Assembly: GCA_949293295.1 (NCBI GenBank)
Contig: CASFCG010000017.1
Span: 1 to 60,115 of the forward strand
Source of the DNA: an uncultured Cetobacterium sp.
Lineage (GTDB): Bacteria; Fusobacteriota; Fusobacteriia; Fusobacteriales; Fusobacteriaceae
Direction: 5' to 3'
Length of the DNA: 60,115 nt
Shown: positions 6,767-16,161 of the stretch, in pieces
How positions within the stretch are numbered: position 1 is the stretch's first letter
How the letters are laid out: each line of letters begins with the position of its first letter
Program-made: the position numbers and the translations under genes
Notes under the pieces: generated by a model
The model's database searches: none
What the model was told of the DNA's origin: nothing
Seen by the model: the letters and a program-made list of their open reading frames with translations, nothing else

Positions 6767-7483
6767 TCACTCAATATATATAAATGCTCCATTTCGTCCT
6801 GAACTCTCTCCCTCTCTTCTATACGAGTGAAAATCCCCTTCATATGTACAGTATTCATTTACTACAATATTCTCTCTTTTTATTCCAATTTTTAGCATTA
6901 AATTATAGTTAAATTTCTGATTGTCAAAAAAGTATTTCCCACACTCTTCAATAAAGACCCCCTCCAGCTCCTTTGGAGAAAAGCTATCTTTAAAATCTTT
7001 AACAAATCTCTCTCCAACCTCATAATTTCTAGCTGTTATCCCTATTCCAAATGCCACAACTATATCGCTCAAATCACTTGAATATCTATTTTGTAAGGTT
7101 TTTATCGCCTTAATCCCTATTTTCTTATAACTTCCTTTCCAACCAGAATGGACACATCCAAAGACTTTTTTTCTCGTATCATATATAAAAATAGGTAAAC
7201 AATCCGCATATTTTGTAAAAATAATAACATCCCTCCTATTAGTAATAAATCCATCCGTATTCTCTACATATTCTGGAGTACAATCATCTATCACTACTAT
7301 ATTATCTGAATGAGTTTGATAACCAGAATATATTATTTTTCCTTTAGTATTTAAAATCTTTATTATCCTGTCTTGTGTCTCTTTTTCTCGTATATCTCCT
7401 AAAGATTTTCTTGTATATACAGCTGTTACTCCAAATTTTTCCAGCTCTTTAACCTTTAAATATTTATTATTATCTATATACAT
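6767..7483 (-). CDS. pgeF: PgeF/YfiH-type peptidoglycan editing factor (laccase-domain, purine nucleoside phosphorylase fold)
   Basis: The 238-aa protein belongs to the YfiH/DUF152 family. In E. coli PgeF removes wrongly incorporated L-Ser from UDP-MurNAc; relatives phosphorolyse purine nucleosides (known). Key residues are visible: HSDNIVVID near the N-terminal half, the copper/zinc-type motif GCVHSGWKGSYKKIG, and the C-terminal SYRREGESSGRNGAFI. The substrate cannot be told from sequence. The gene overlaps aroF by 10 nt, so they are translated from one message. Confidence 0.85.
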   Translation of the reverse strand: MYIDNNKYLKVKELEKFGVTAVYTRKSLGDIREKETQDRIIKILNTKGKIIYSGYQTHSDNIVVIDDCTPEYVENTDGFITNRRDVIIFTKYADCLPIFIYDTRKKVFGCVHSGWKGSYKKIGIKAIKTLQNRYSSDLSDIVVAFGIGITARNYEVGERFVKDFKDSFSPKELEGVFIEECGKYFFDNQKFNYNLMLKIGIKRENIVVNEYCTYEGDFHSYRREGESSGRNGAFIYIE

Positions 7484-8493
7484 TTTAAACTCTCTTTAAA
7501 CTCCATTGTCTTTTTTATTTTTTCTACACATTGTCTAAATTGTTCATAATTCAAAGTTTGTTCTCTATCTGAATAAGCACATTCTGGATTTTTGTGCACT
7601 TCAAGCATCGCTCCATCAGCACCAGCTAACAATGCTCCCAATGTAACTGGTTCTACCAACTCTCTTATCCCTGTTCCATGACTTGCATCAATTATTATTG
7701 GAAAATGAGTCTTACTCTTTAAATAAGCTATTCCGTTGATATCAACTGTATTTCTCGTTGCACTTTCAAATGTTCTTATTCCTCTTTCGCAAAGTATCAC
7801 TTCATAGTTCCCATGTGCTACAATATATTCTGCCGCCATCAAAAACTCTTTTAAAGTTGCACTTAATCCTCTTTTTAATAGAACAGGCTTTTTAACTTTT
7901 CCAAGCTCTTTTAAAAGGCTAAAATTTTGCATATTTCTAGCTCCAACTTGAAAAATATCAGTGTATTTTCCAACTAACTCAATATCTTTTGTATCCATAA
8001 CTTCAGTTACCATTACAAGTTCATATCTATCACAGGCCTCTCTCATATATTTTAGCCCTATCTCTCCAAGTCCTTGAAAATCATAGGGAGATGTTCTAGG
8101 TTTAAATGCTCCTCCTCTTAAAAATTCGCCTCCCACCTCCTTTACTGTTTTGGCAATATCAAAAATCATCTCTCTACTCTCAATAGAACAAGGTCCACCA
8201 ATTACTACAAGATTTCCAGCTCCTATTTTTCTTCCTTTTACCTCTATAATAGTCTCACTTTCCTTAAACTCCTTGCTTGAAAATCTAAATGGCGAATCTA
8301 TTTGTACTATTTTTTCAATAATCTCCTCTTTCCTCAATTTAGATACAATCTCTTGAATATTTTTTGTAAAAATTCCAATTTTAATCTGTTCTCTATCAGA
8401 TATCTCTACAACCTTACAATCCATCTGTTCTATTCTCTGTTTTAATAGTTGTATTTTACCTAAATCACTATTCTTTTTTATAACTACGTACAT
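7474..8493 (-). CDS. aroF: 3-deoxy-7-phosphoheptulonate (DAHP) synthase, type Ibeta with N-terminal FL domain
   Basis: This 339-aa enzyme condenses PEP and erythrose 4-phosphate in the first shikimate step. Motifs include VIGGPCSIES, GGAFKPRTSPYDFQG, KRGLSATLKEF and IIDASHGTGIREL. The extra N-terminal ~85 residues form a ferredoxin-like domain (VIKKNSDLGKIQLLKQRIE). In Thermotoga-type enzymes this domain gives feedback control by Tyr or Phe, so allosteric control here is inferred. It follows the helicase by 24 nt and overlaps pgeF. No other aromatic biosynthesis genes are nearby. Confidence 0.93.
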   Translation of the reverse strand: MYVVIKKNSDLGKIQLLKQRIEQMDCKVVEISDREQIKIGIFTKNIQEIVSKLRKEEIIEKIVQIDSPFRFSSKEFKESETIIEVKGRKIGAGNLVVIGGPCSIESREMIFDIAKTVKEVGGEFLRGGAFKPRTSPYDFQGLGEIGLKYMREACDRYELVMVTEVMDTKDIELVGKYTDIFQVGARNMQNFSLLKELGKVKKPVLLKRGLSATLKEFLMAAEYIVAHGNYEVILCERGIRTFESATRNTVDINGIAYLKSKTHFPIIIDASHGTGIRELVEPVTLGALLAGADGAMLEVHKNPECAYSDREQTLNYEQFRQCVEKIKKTMEFKESLKCI

Positions 8494-8517
8494 CCTATCA
8501 CCTGTTTTTTATTTTCA

Positions 8518-11247
8518 TTATACCATATTTATACTAAAACAGTGATTTTTAAATTCACATTTTTTACAATTCTCTCCACTTATATTTTTTTGATATATTT
8601 TTTTTCTTCTAATTGTTTCATCCAACTCATCAAATAAATTTAAAATCTCTATTTCGTCCCCTTTTTTATATGATATAAATTTTCTCACTCCTGTCTTTAA
8701 AAACAGTATCTCTCCTCCAATCACTTTTCTATCACTATTCATAGATAAAAGATAACAATATAAAATAATTTGATTCCTATATTTTTCTATACTCTTTTCA
8801 TCTATATCTCCAGTTTTAAAATCAATTACTTTCAAGTTCCCATTCGTTTCAACTATCATATCTATTTTTCCCTCTATCAAATAGTTATTTTCGAGTGCAT
8901 ATAACTCTTTTTCAACATCTATAATTTTCTCTTTTAAAAACTCTGAATCCAAATAAAACATAATCTGCCTTAATCCTCTATCCAAAATCTCTTTATTTAA
9001 AAATACACCATCTTTCTTACTTAACATAGTATAAATCTTAAAATACACATCCTCAATATTTTTTATATCCCTATTTTTCATGCACATCTCATTAATCCAT
9101 TCCAACATCTCATGAACTAACTTTCCGTAAAAATTCTCTGGTGTGATAACTCTCTCAAATCTAAACTCTCTGTTCAAATTATATTTAAATGGACATTCCT
9201 GATACTTTAAAATATCACCCGTGAAAGAATATCTCTTTTTTATTTTTATATGTTCTAAACTATCTATACATAAATTAGAATATCCTATCTCTTGAGAAGA
9301 AGCATCTGGCAACTGGTCATACAATTTTTTAAAAGGAAAACTTGGAACCTCCCTTTTTTTGCCTCTACTCTCAACACAACTTAAAATTAATAGATTTTTG
9401 GCTCTCGAAAAAGCTGTATAAAATAACCGCCAAAAGTCAAACTCTCCTATCCTATTTGTTGGTTCAAAGTGATTCTTTTTACTTTCTATCTCATCTGGTA
9501 TTGCCTCTAGAGAACCAACTATCACGATTGGAAACTCTAATCCTTTAGCCTGATGAATAGTCAAAAATGATACTGCTCCTGAAGGAGCATATTCTCTTAT
9601 ATCCTCATGTTCATCTACCCCATTTTTTCTCAAATAGTTTAAATGAATTTTAAAAAGATACTCTCCAACTTTTAAAATATTTTCGCTCGTTATTGAACTA
9701 ATTTTGGATATCCTATCAAATTTTTTTATTAATTTTGAAAAAATTCCCAGATTATACAAAGCTCTATCTTTTAAAATATTATTTTGATTTTTCTCAAAAT
9801 ACCCTTGGAAAAGTTTTGTAGATATCACTTTATAATAAAGTTCTAAAAGTGAACCTAATTTTTTATCTTTTTTATATTCCTCTCTTATCTCCTTCAATTC
9901 ATCTTTCAATTTTTTATCATTTTCTATAATTTTCTTTAATCTATTCAATGCATTTGAATAATATCTATTTATCTCATAGTTAGAAGCGGTTTCAGAATAA
10001 AAACTACTCTCTTTTCTCAATAAAATATATAAAAAACAAGCAATAACTTTTATTATCTCATCTCTTTCAAAAAACATATTTGCTCTAGGAGAATAAACCT
10101 CTATTCCTTTACTTTCTAGATACTCCCCCAAAGCAATAACCTTTTTATTTCTCACAGATTTAAAAAGAAAAGCAATTTGATTGTAATCTTTTATAATACT
10201 ATTTTTTTTCAAAAATATTAAAAATTTAGCTATTCTCTCTCTCCAATCCCTCTCTGAGTTCTGCACAGAAAGCTTTATGACTCTTAAACTGTTCTCTTTG
10301 TTAAATGAAAATAGATTTTTTTCATACCTGTAATTCTCCCAATTCAGAAGACAAATCCACTTTCTATAAAAATCAACAATATCCTTTTCAGACCTATAGT
10401 TTAAATCTAACTTTACAATTTTACAATTTTCTCCTATTTTTTCTTTAAATCTTAAAATATTCTTTATCGTTGCACCCCTAAATCTATATATTCCCTGGTC
10501 ATCATCACCCACCACACATATATTTTTATATCTACTTCCGAGTAAAAATATTAGTCGTTCTTGTATCTCATTTGTATCTTGATACTCATCTATCATTATA
10601 TATTTTACCTGTTTTTGAAATTTGAATAGTATCTCTTCATTTTCACTTAATATTCTATAACACTCTCCTTGAATCGACGAAAAATCAATACTATTCTCTT
10701 CAAATAATAATATCTTGTAAAACTCATACGCTTTTTTTAAAAGTTCACTATCTTCAAACTCCTCTCCCTCACTGATTCTATTAAACCATTTTATTAGATT
10801 TTCTCCTATTTTCCAACTATTTAGATGTCCTGTTTTTTCAAAAATTTTACCAAATTCTGCTCTTTCTCTAAAATATTTTAACTTTGAATAGATGAAAAAC
10901 TTTTGTTCCACTCTATCTAAAACTTTATATCCCTTATTTAGATAGGAAAACTCTATATTTTCATCAATTATTCTCAAACAGATTGAATGAAGCGTTCCCA
11001 TATAAATTTTATTCAAATTTAACTTTATTTTTGATAATCTATCTGTAATTCTACAAAAAATCTCATTCGCAGCTCTTTCTGTAAAAGTCGATATCATTAT
11101 CTCTTCCGGCTGAATCCCTTTATTTTCTATCATATATGCAACTCTTTCAACAAGTGTTTTTGTTTTCCCAGAACCTGGACCTGCAATTATTAATAATGGT
11201 CCATCTATATTTTTTACTGCTTTTTCTTGATTTTCACTCAACATCAT
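8518..11247 (-). CDS. UvrD/AddA-like helicase with C-terminal Fe-S PD-(D/E)XK nuclease
   Basis: The 909-aa protein combines an SF1 UvrD-type helicase with a RecB-family nuclease. Helicase motifs: SENQEKAV (Q motif), AGPGSGKTKTLVERVAYM (Walker A), IDEYQDTN (motif II), GDDDQGIYRFRGA (III), LTIHQAKGLEFPIVIVGS (V) and FYTAFSRAKNLL (VI). The C-terminal part has CPFKYNLNREFRF, then VIDFKTGD (nuclease core) and CKKCEFKNHC. This one-plus-three cysteine pattern holds a 4Fe-4S cluster in AddB and Cas4. It is probably a DNA end-processing or repair enzyme. It is far shorter than AddA and carries both activities in one chain. It starts at one of two adjacent ATG codons. Confidence 0.86.
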   Translation of the reverse strand: MMLSENQEKAVKNIDGPLLIIAGPGSGKTKTLVERVAYMIENKGIQPEEIMISTFTERAANEIFCRITDRLSKIKLNLNKIYMGTLHSICLRIIDENIEFSYLNKGYKVLDRVEQKFFIYSKLKYFRERAEFGKIFEKTGHLNSWKIGENLIKWFNRISEGEEFEDSELLKKAYEFYKILLFEENSIDFSSIQGECYRILSENEEILFKFQKQVKYIMIDEYQDTNEIQERLIFLLGSRYKNICVVGDDDQGIYRFRGATIKNILRFKEKIGENCKIVKLDLNYRSEKDIVDFYRKWICLLNWENYRYEKNLFSFNKENSLRVIKLSVQNSERDWRERIAKFLIFLKKNSIIKDYNQIAFLFKSVRNKKVIALGEYLESKGIEVYSPRANMFFERDEIIKVIACFLYILLRKESSFYSETASNYEINRYYSNALNRLKKIIENDKKLKDELKEIREEYKKDKKLGSLLELYYKVISTKLFQGYFEKNQNNILKDRALYNLGIFSKLIKKFDRISKISSITSENILKVGEYLFKIHLNYLRKNGVDEHEDIREYAPSGAVSFLTIHQAKGLEFPIVIVGSLEAIPDEIESKKNHFEPTNRIGEFDFWRLFYTAFSRAKNLLILSCVESRGKKREVPSFPFKKLYDQLPDASSQEIGYSNLCIDSLEHIKIKKRYSFTGDILKYQECPFKYNLNREFRFERVITPENFYGKLVHEMLEWINEMCMKNRDIKNIEDVYFKIYTMLSKKDGVFLNKEILDRGLRQIMFYLDSEFLKEKIIDVEKELYALENNYLIEGKIDMIVETNGNLKVIDFKTGDIDEKSIEKYRNQIILYCYLLSMNSDRKVIGGEILFLKTGVRKFISYKKGDEIEILNLFDELDETIRRKKIYQKNISGENCKKCEFKNHCFSINMV

Positions 11248-11287
11248 ATCAATAACCGCCTCATAAATCTAATATATTAATTAATTT

Positions 11288-11316
11288 ATTATAACAAGTT
11301 TAATAAAATTTGTGAA
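11288..11316 (-). promoter_or_regulatory. Promoter of the helicase-aroF-pgeF group
   Basis: Minus strand TTCACA (11311-11316), a 17-nt spacer and TATAAT (11288-11293) preceded by TGT (extended -10). It ends about 40 nt before the helicase start. Confidence 0.68.
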
Positions 11317-11374
11317 TCTTCTCGAAACTGCTTTTTTATTCTAATATCCTCTTTTAAGATAGTATAAATAAAAT

Positions 11375-11401
11375 ATTCGTAGTTGAAAATCAACTACGAA
11401 T
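11375..11401 (-). terminator. Hairpin terminator downstream of the autotransporter
   Basis: A perfect 11-bp stem (ATTCGTAGTTG with CAACTACGAAT) with a 5-nt loop lies 58 nt after the autotransporter stop. It is followed on the minus strand by an AT-rich tail (ATTTTATTT). The T-run is imperfect, so termination strength is uncertain. A second short palindrome (TTTTAGGATTCCTAAAA) lies at about 11415-11435. Confidence 0.6.
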
Positions 11402-11458
11402 AAATCAATAAATTATTTTTTAGGATTCCTAAAATTACTAAAAACTATTATTACAAGA

Positions 11459-14437
11459 TTAAAATCTATAATTTAATGTTAAGCTAGGTAAAATACTTTG
11501 ATTTTTTCCTTCTCCCAATTTCATATCTAGATTAGCTCCAACTTGTAGCTCTTTTTGAAGAAAATCTTTGTACAATCCTACTCCTATCCAAGTAACATTT
11601 TTCAACTGCGGAATTCCCTTAAAGCTATATTCTGTCGGACTATTAGCAAAACGTCCTTTAAAACTTAATTCTCTACTACCTATATTTAGTGAATGAGTTA
11701 TATTTCCTGTTACCTTGAAAGTATTTGTAATATAGTATTCTGAATATAAACCAAGTGATATATTTTGATTTTCATAAGCTTTTTTCCCACTAACTATTCC
11801 CCAACTTGCCAAATTACTTTCATTAAAGCTTCCTCTATTAAAATAATCATATGAGTACGAAATATACGGAGTTACATATTTAAATTTTTTCCCCAGTTCC
11901 AAGTATGATGAAAACACGTAATCTTTATGTTTAATCTCACCTTTAACGGTTCCACCAGTTCTATTTAATAGAGTTCTTTCAACAGTAGTATCAAAATAGC
12001 TAGCTCCTATTTTTCCCATCACATAGAAATTATCTCCAAAATATCTCTTTCTATACAAAGAAGCTCCCACAGAATCACTACTATATTTTCCAGCTGAGTT
12101 TTCAAAATTCCCTTTTCCTTTTGAATAGGATAATGACACTCCTAGAATATCATTATCTTCAAGTATTGTATCAAATCCAAAATGAGTTCCATAAATCTTT
12201 GTCTTTGCGTTAGCATATCCACTTTTTCCTATTTTTCCATTTGAATTTAGAACTGACATCCACCACTGTGTTCTAAAATCTGTTCCCTCTAAATCTTCTA
12301 ATTGATTCAGATGATTTGATAAGATTCTATTTGTCTCCTGTGCTTGTAATAAATTTATTGCTTGAGCTGAAGCATAAATCTCTCCTGACACAATCTCTGT
12401 TGATGATTTTAGATTTGAAACGGACATATTTACAATAGACTTTCCTAAATCTATCTCTTCAACTGTTAAATCTGACAATTTAGCTTTCTCATCTAACTCT
12501 TTTAATCTATTTTCAATCTTTTTCACTGTCTCTTTAGAGCTTTCTCCAACCTCTCCAAGGTAATCTACAGCATTTAATCTTGAAACTTTAGCAACTAATT
12601 TGTTATCCTCTTTTTCAACTGAAGCCTTTCTCATTCCATTTATCTTTACATCAGTCACATTTCCCTCAATCTCTTTTGCAACTATAACTTCTGATTTCTT
12701 TCCTACTTCGGATGAATATTCATCTGAAATTATATTCAAACTCATTCCATCTAAACTAGCTTTTTTCAGTACATTTAGGTTAGCTCCCTCTTTTACTGTT
12801 AATTTTCCACCATTATTTTTATACTCTCCAACATATGCTGTTTTTCCCGTTAAATCTATCTCTCCACCGTTTAAAACAGTGTTATAAGTATCACTCCATC
12901 CTTCCACTTCCGCCTTTTTATATCCCACAACCGCATCATTATGTAAAACTAGGATTCCATCCTTTCCTACATCTATTCCAGAAGTGTGAGATTTATATAT
13001 CTCCACTGCCCCATCAGTAATCTTTGTCTTTCCAGCGAAACTATTCTCTCCTGTTAAAACTAAAGTTCCTTTACCACTCTTCTTCAATCCAGAATCCCCA
13101 ATTATATTGTTTTCAAAATAAGATTTTGTCCCTTCTGGAATTTTAGCGTTGAAATAAGTTATAAAATCTGAACTATCTAAATTATTTCCTATATCTGCAT
13201 CCAATATCTCTCGCCAAAAAGCTCCTGGTCCTTTTAAGGCTCTAGCTTCATTTAATACTCCCCAACCGTGTGTATATGAAGGTAATTGTACATATCTTTT
13301 TTCCTCTTCTAGACCATCTCCCACACCTACTTTATTAGTAGTTGTAAATAAAGTCAGCCTTACGTCATTGTTTGTCATCCACTTAAATTTATCTGCAACT
13401 TTCACAGCTGCATTGCTCACTCTTGGAGCGGCATATGAGGACCCTATCCCTGCATCAAGCAGTTTTCCCTCTCCTGAGGCTGAAATACTCCATCTACTTA
13501 CCGACCCAGCATGAGCTAAATGTTTAGGATAATCATTATTTTGATTTGTTCCGTCAACTCCTACAACAGATATCCATCCTTTTTCTAAACCACTTCTAAT
13601 TATCGGAGCTGCCGCTTGTAATCCTCCTTTTGTAATTGTCTGGTTGTTACTATCATAGTTACCATTTGCCCAAACAAACAGAGCATTCTCGTTCTTCACT
13701 GCATTCTCATAAAAATCTAAAACTTTATTCCCTGAATTCAAAATCTCTTGTTTATATCCCAATTTTTCCTCTGCAAATGACATAACTATTCTCTCTTTTA
13801 GTTCACTTCTATTATTAAAAATATGCTCTTCATTTGCGTTTAAACTTGCTCCCCATGATTGATTGAAAACTTTTAATCTTTTTTCTCCATTCTTATCATT
13901 ATCTTTCATTTTATTCAATACAGTCTGATAATCTGATAAATTTATTTTTAATGTTTTAGTTCCATTCTTAAGAATCGCCATGCTAGCAGCCATAATCTTA
14001 TTATCTTTTAATCCGTCCGCAAGTAGGTCCAACACATTTTCCCCATGTTTCGATTGATATCCAGAATTTCCAAGTGTTTCAAGCTCAATCCCTTGTCTCT
14101 CATATTTTCTTTTTAAACTGTCCTCATTTGTTGAAAAATCACTATCAAATATTCCTATAATGTATCCCTCTCCCGTAACAGAGACAGTCGGCACCTTTGG
14201 TGTATCATAATCCAACTTTTCTGGAAGATAACTTACATATTTTATTTTTCCCAAATCTGCAGTTCCTGTCGACGGTTTTGATGGATTGTTTGATGGTGGT
14301 TGCACTGGATTTGATGGTTTTATAGGCTCCTTTGAAGGCTTATTTCCACTTATAACACCACTACTACTCTCTCCACCTCCACTGCTACAGCTAGCTAATA
14401 TTAAAATTGATACTAAAAATAACATATATTTCTTCAT
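11459..14437 (-). CDS. Fusolisin-like subtilase (S8) autotransporter with lipobox
   Basis: The 992-aa protein begins with a lipoprotein-type signal (LILASCSSGGG, Cys17), then a Ser/Pro-rich linker (~25-65). The S8 protease domain (~80-420) has its triad in IIGIFDSDF (Asp), SKHGENVLDLLADG (His) and GSSYAAPRVSNAAV (Ser). A passenger repeat KSGKGTLVLTGENSF and beta-helix region follow. A C-terminal autotransporter barrel (~last 270 residues) ends in LNYRF with terminal Phe. It should be a surface-exposed or released protease, similar to fusolisin of fusobacteria. I chose the ATG at 14437, which has AGAGG 7 nt upstream, over a GTG 18 nt earlier. An extended -10 (TGATATAAT) lies at 14476-14484. 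Confidence 0.9.
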   Translation of the reverse strand: MKKYMLFLVSILILASCSSGGGESSSGVISGNKPSKEPIKPSNPVQPPSNNPSKPSTGTADLGKIKYVSYLPEKLDYDTPKVPTVSVTGEGYIIGIFDSDFSTNEDSLKRKYERQGIELETLGNSGYQSKHGENVLDLLADGLKDNKIMAASMAILKNGTKTLKINLSDYQTVLNKMKDNDKNGEKRLKVFNQSWGASLNANEEHIFNNRSELKERIVMSFAEEKLGYKQEILNSGNKVLDFYENAVKNENALFVWANGNYDSNNQTITKGGLQAAAPIIRSGLEKGWISVVGVDGTNQNNDYPKHLAHAGSVSRWSISASGEGKLLDAGIGSSYAAPRVSNAAVKVADKFKWMTNNDVRLTLFTTTNKVGVGDGLEEEKRYVQLPSYTHGWGVLNEARALKGPGAFWREILDADIGNNLDSSDFITYFNAKIPEGTKSYFENNIIGDSGLKKSGKGTLVLTGENSFAGKTKITDGAVEIYKSHTSGIDVGKDGILVLHNDAVVGYKKAEVEGWSDTYNTVLNGGEIDLTGKTAYVGEYKNNGGKLTVKEGANLNVLKKASLDGMSLNIISDEYSSEVGKKSEVIVAKEIEGNVTDVKINGMRKASVEKEDNKLVAKVSRLNAVDYLGEVGESSKETVKKIENRLKELDEKAKLSDLTVEEIDLGKSIVNMSVSNLKSSTEIVSGEIYASAQAINLLQAQETNRILSNHLNQLEDLEGTDFRTQWWMSVLNSNGKIGKSGYANAKTKIYGTHFGFDTILEDNDILGVSLSYSKGKGNFENSAGKYSSDSVGASLYRKRYFGDNFYVMGKIGASYFDTTVERTLLNRTGGTVKGEIKHKDYVFSSYLELGKKFKYVTPYISYSYDYFNRGSFNESNLASWGIVSGKKAYENQNISLGLYSEYYITNTFKVTGNITHSLNIGSRELSFKGRFANSPTEYSFKGIPQLKNVTWIGVGLYKDFLQKELQVGANLDMKLGEGKNQSILPSLTLNYRF

Positions 14438-14475
14438 AAAATTACCTCTTTTCACTCTTTAATCTTCTTAGGTGG

Positions 14476-14484
14476 ATTATATCA
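14476..14484 (-). promoter_or_regulatory. Extended -10 promoter element of the autotransporter
   Basis: TGATATAAT on the minus strand, about 40 nt before the start codon. No good -35 is visible at 17 nt, so it relies on the extended -10 or on an activator. Confidence 0.5.
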
Positions 14485-14555
14485 ATTTTATTGCTATTTT
14501 TATTTTTTCTTACACGAAAACTTAAATTTTGTACACAAATTTTTATATTTTTTAC

Positions 14556-14584
14556 TTGATTATTTATCTTAGATATCTTACAAT
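14556..14584 (+). promoter_or_regulatory. Promoter of the sensor-LytTR pair
   Basis: TTGATT (14556-14561), a 17-nt spacer and TACAAT (14579-14584). The start codon at 14614 follows AAAGGAG. Confidence 0.65.
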
Positions 14585-14613
14585 CTAATAAATTGGAATA
14601 AAGGAGTAGATTT

Positions 14614-16161
14614 ATGAAAATATTTAAAAGTTATATATTATTTTTCGTTTTTTCTGTCATATTTTTACTTTTTGCAGTAAATCTATCAAAAAATCAAAAA
14701 AATTTTATCTATGTGGTTCCAAAAATTAAAAACTTTGAAGTATTACGTTCAAATATTGGTTCTTACTCAATAAAACCTTTAAATACTGATATCAATCCCT
14801 CTATTAAGCAGATAAATTTTCTAAATGGAACTATATTCTATAATGTTCCCAATGGAACTTATTTGATAAAAGGATTCTATTTGAATGATAGAGATGAGAT
14901 ACAACTTACAAAGGAAAAAGATTGGGAAAAAATCTATTTAAACTTAGAAGGAACTAACTTTTCTCAACGAAAAGAATATACATTATTATTTCTGACTTTA
15001 TCACTAGTTTTATTGAACCTCTTTTTTTATTTTTCCATAAAAATGAAGTTTCCAAAAAAAACTCTTTTACACCCTCTTTTTGTTTTACTTGTTGGAAAAA
15101 TTATTCTAAGTTTGAGATTAGCTCCTACCAATAATTATCTGACTTTTTTAGATTTTTTAATCACGAGAATACTTCTATTTGGAATAGTTCTATATTTTTT
15201 AAAACATATTTTTCCTAAACAGTTAGAAAATTTAAAAAAAATTATATACTTAATATTAATTTTGATATACTCTTATAATCTAGTTATTGGATTGTCTCTT
15301 TTTTCGCCTCAATTTTTGGTATATCTACTGGAGTTTCAACCAAATTTTTTACGTATTGTATCTGTTTTGCGAAAATCCATTGACCTCACTAGAGTATTGT
15401 TTATTTTGTTTGGGATAACATTTTTATACTACAAGCCCAAATATACTTTGAAATCCATTCTCAATTGGGGTATTGTATGGAGCGTTTTCATTATCTGTGA
15501 ATTTTTTAGAGAGATTTTTCCAAAGGCTGAAAACTTAGGTTATTTTATAGACCTTATTGAGATTTTTTCTATATTTTGGACACTTGTATTTTATAGCTTC
15601 AAAATATATAATAAAAATGTATTAAGAGCGATTATCTACACAATTTCAATTACTCTTAGTTATATCTCATTATTTTATTTTAAAACTATATTAGAACCTC
15701 TGATAATTATTGTATCAACAGTTATATTTGATATCTCATCAGCAGTTATAAATAGCATTATGGAGGTCAAAAACCCTACAATAGATTTTATCTATAACAG
15801 ACTTTGTCTGATTGAAAATATTGATGAGTTTGAAAAAAATCTGGAAAAAGAGTTGTTAAAAGCGTTCTCTTTAAACAATGTTTTTGTAAAAATTTTACTC
15901 CATAAAAAAGAGTTATCCAAATATATTGAAGAAGAAAATTTCTCTTCTATTGTTCCAAAAGAATCATTAAAGTTAAAAAATTTTGACTATGCATATAGGA
16001 TTTCTTTCAACAAAAATAAAGAGGTAGCTTTAATTTTCATTGAAGAAAAAGAGCTTCCTTTGACTTTAAAAGACCAAAATCTTCTTTCAATATTATTTGA
16101 CAAACTCTCTCCTTTAATCAATAAGTTGAGATTAAATCACTTATATAAGGAGTTGGGATAG
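14614..16161 (+). CDS. Polytopic membrane sensor-like protein with cytoplasmic GAF-like tail, no kinase domain
   Basis: I do not recognise a named family. The 515-aa protein has an N-terminal membrane anchor (residues 7-23), an extracytoplasmic domain of ~90 residues (25-115), about eight transmembrane helices (118-385), and a cytoplasmic C-terminal ~125 residues. That tail resembles a GAF domain ending in a helix (NLLSILFDKLSPLINKLRL). The layout matches the input half of 7TM-type histidine kinases, but there is no His box and no ATPase domain. Its stop is directly followed by the start of a LytTR regulator (0 nt between), so the two form one unit. Inferred role: signal receptor controlling that regulator by contact. 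Confidence 0.6.
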   Translation: MKIFKSYILFFVFSVIFLLFAVNLSKNQKNFIYVVPKIKNFEVLRSNIGSYSIKPLNTDINPSIKQINFLNGTIFYNVPNGTYLIKGFYLNDRDEIQLTKEKDWEKIYLNLEGTNFSQRKEYTLLFLTLSLVLLNLFFYFSIKMKFPKKTLLHPLFVLLVGKIILSLRLAPTNNYLTFLDFLITRILLFGIVLYFLKHIFPKQLENLKKIIYLILILIYSYNLVIGLSLFSPQFLVYLLEFQPNFLRIVSVLRKSIDLTRVLFILFGITFLYYKPKYTLKSILNWGIVWSVFIICEFFREIFPKAENLGYFIDLIEIFSIFWTLVFYSFKIYNKNVLRAIIYTISITLSYISLFYFKTILEPLIIIVSTVIFDISSAVINSIMEVKNPTIDFIYNRLCLIENIDEFEKNLEKELLKAFSLNNVFVKILLHKKELSKYIEEENFSSIVPKESLKLKNFDYAYRISFNKNKEVALIFIEEKELPLTLKDQNLLSILFDKLSPLINKLRLNHLYKELG

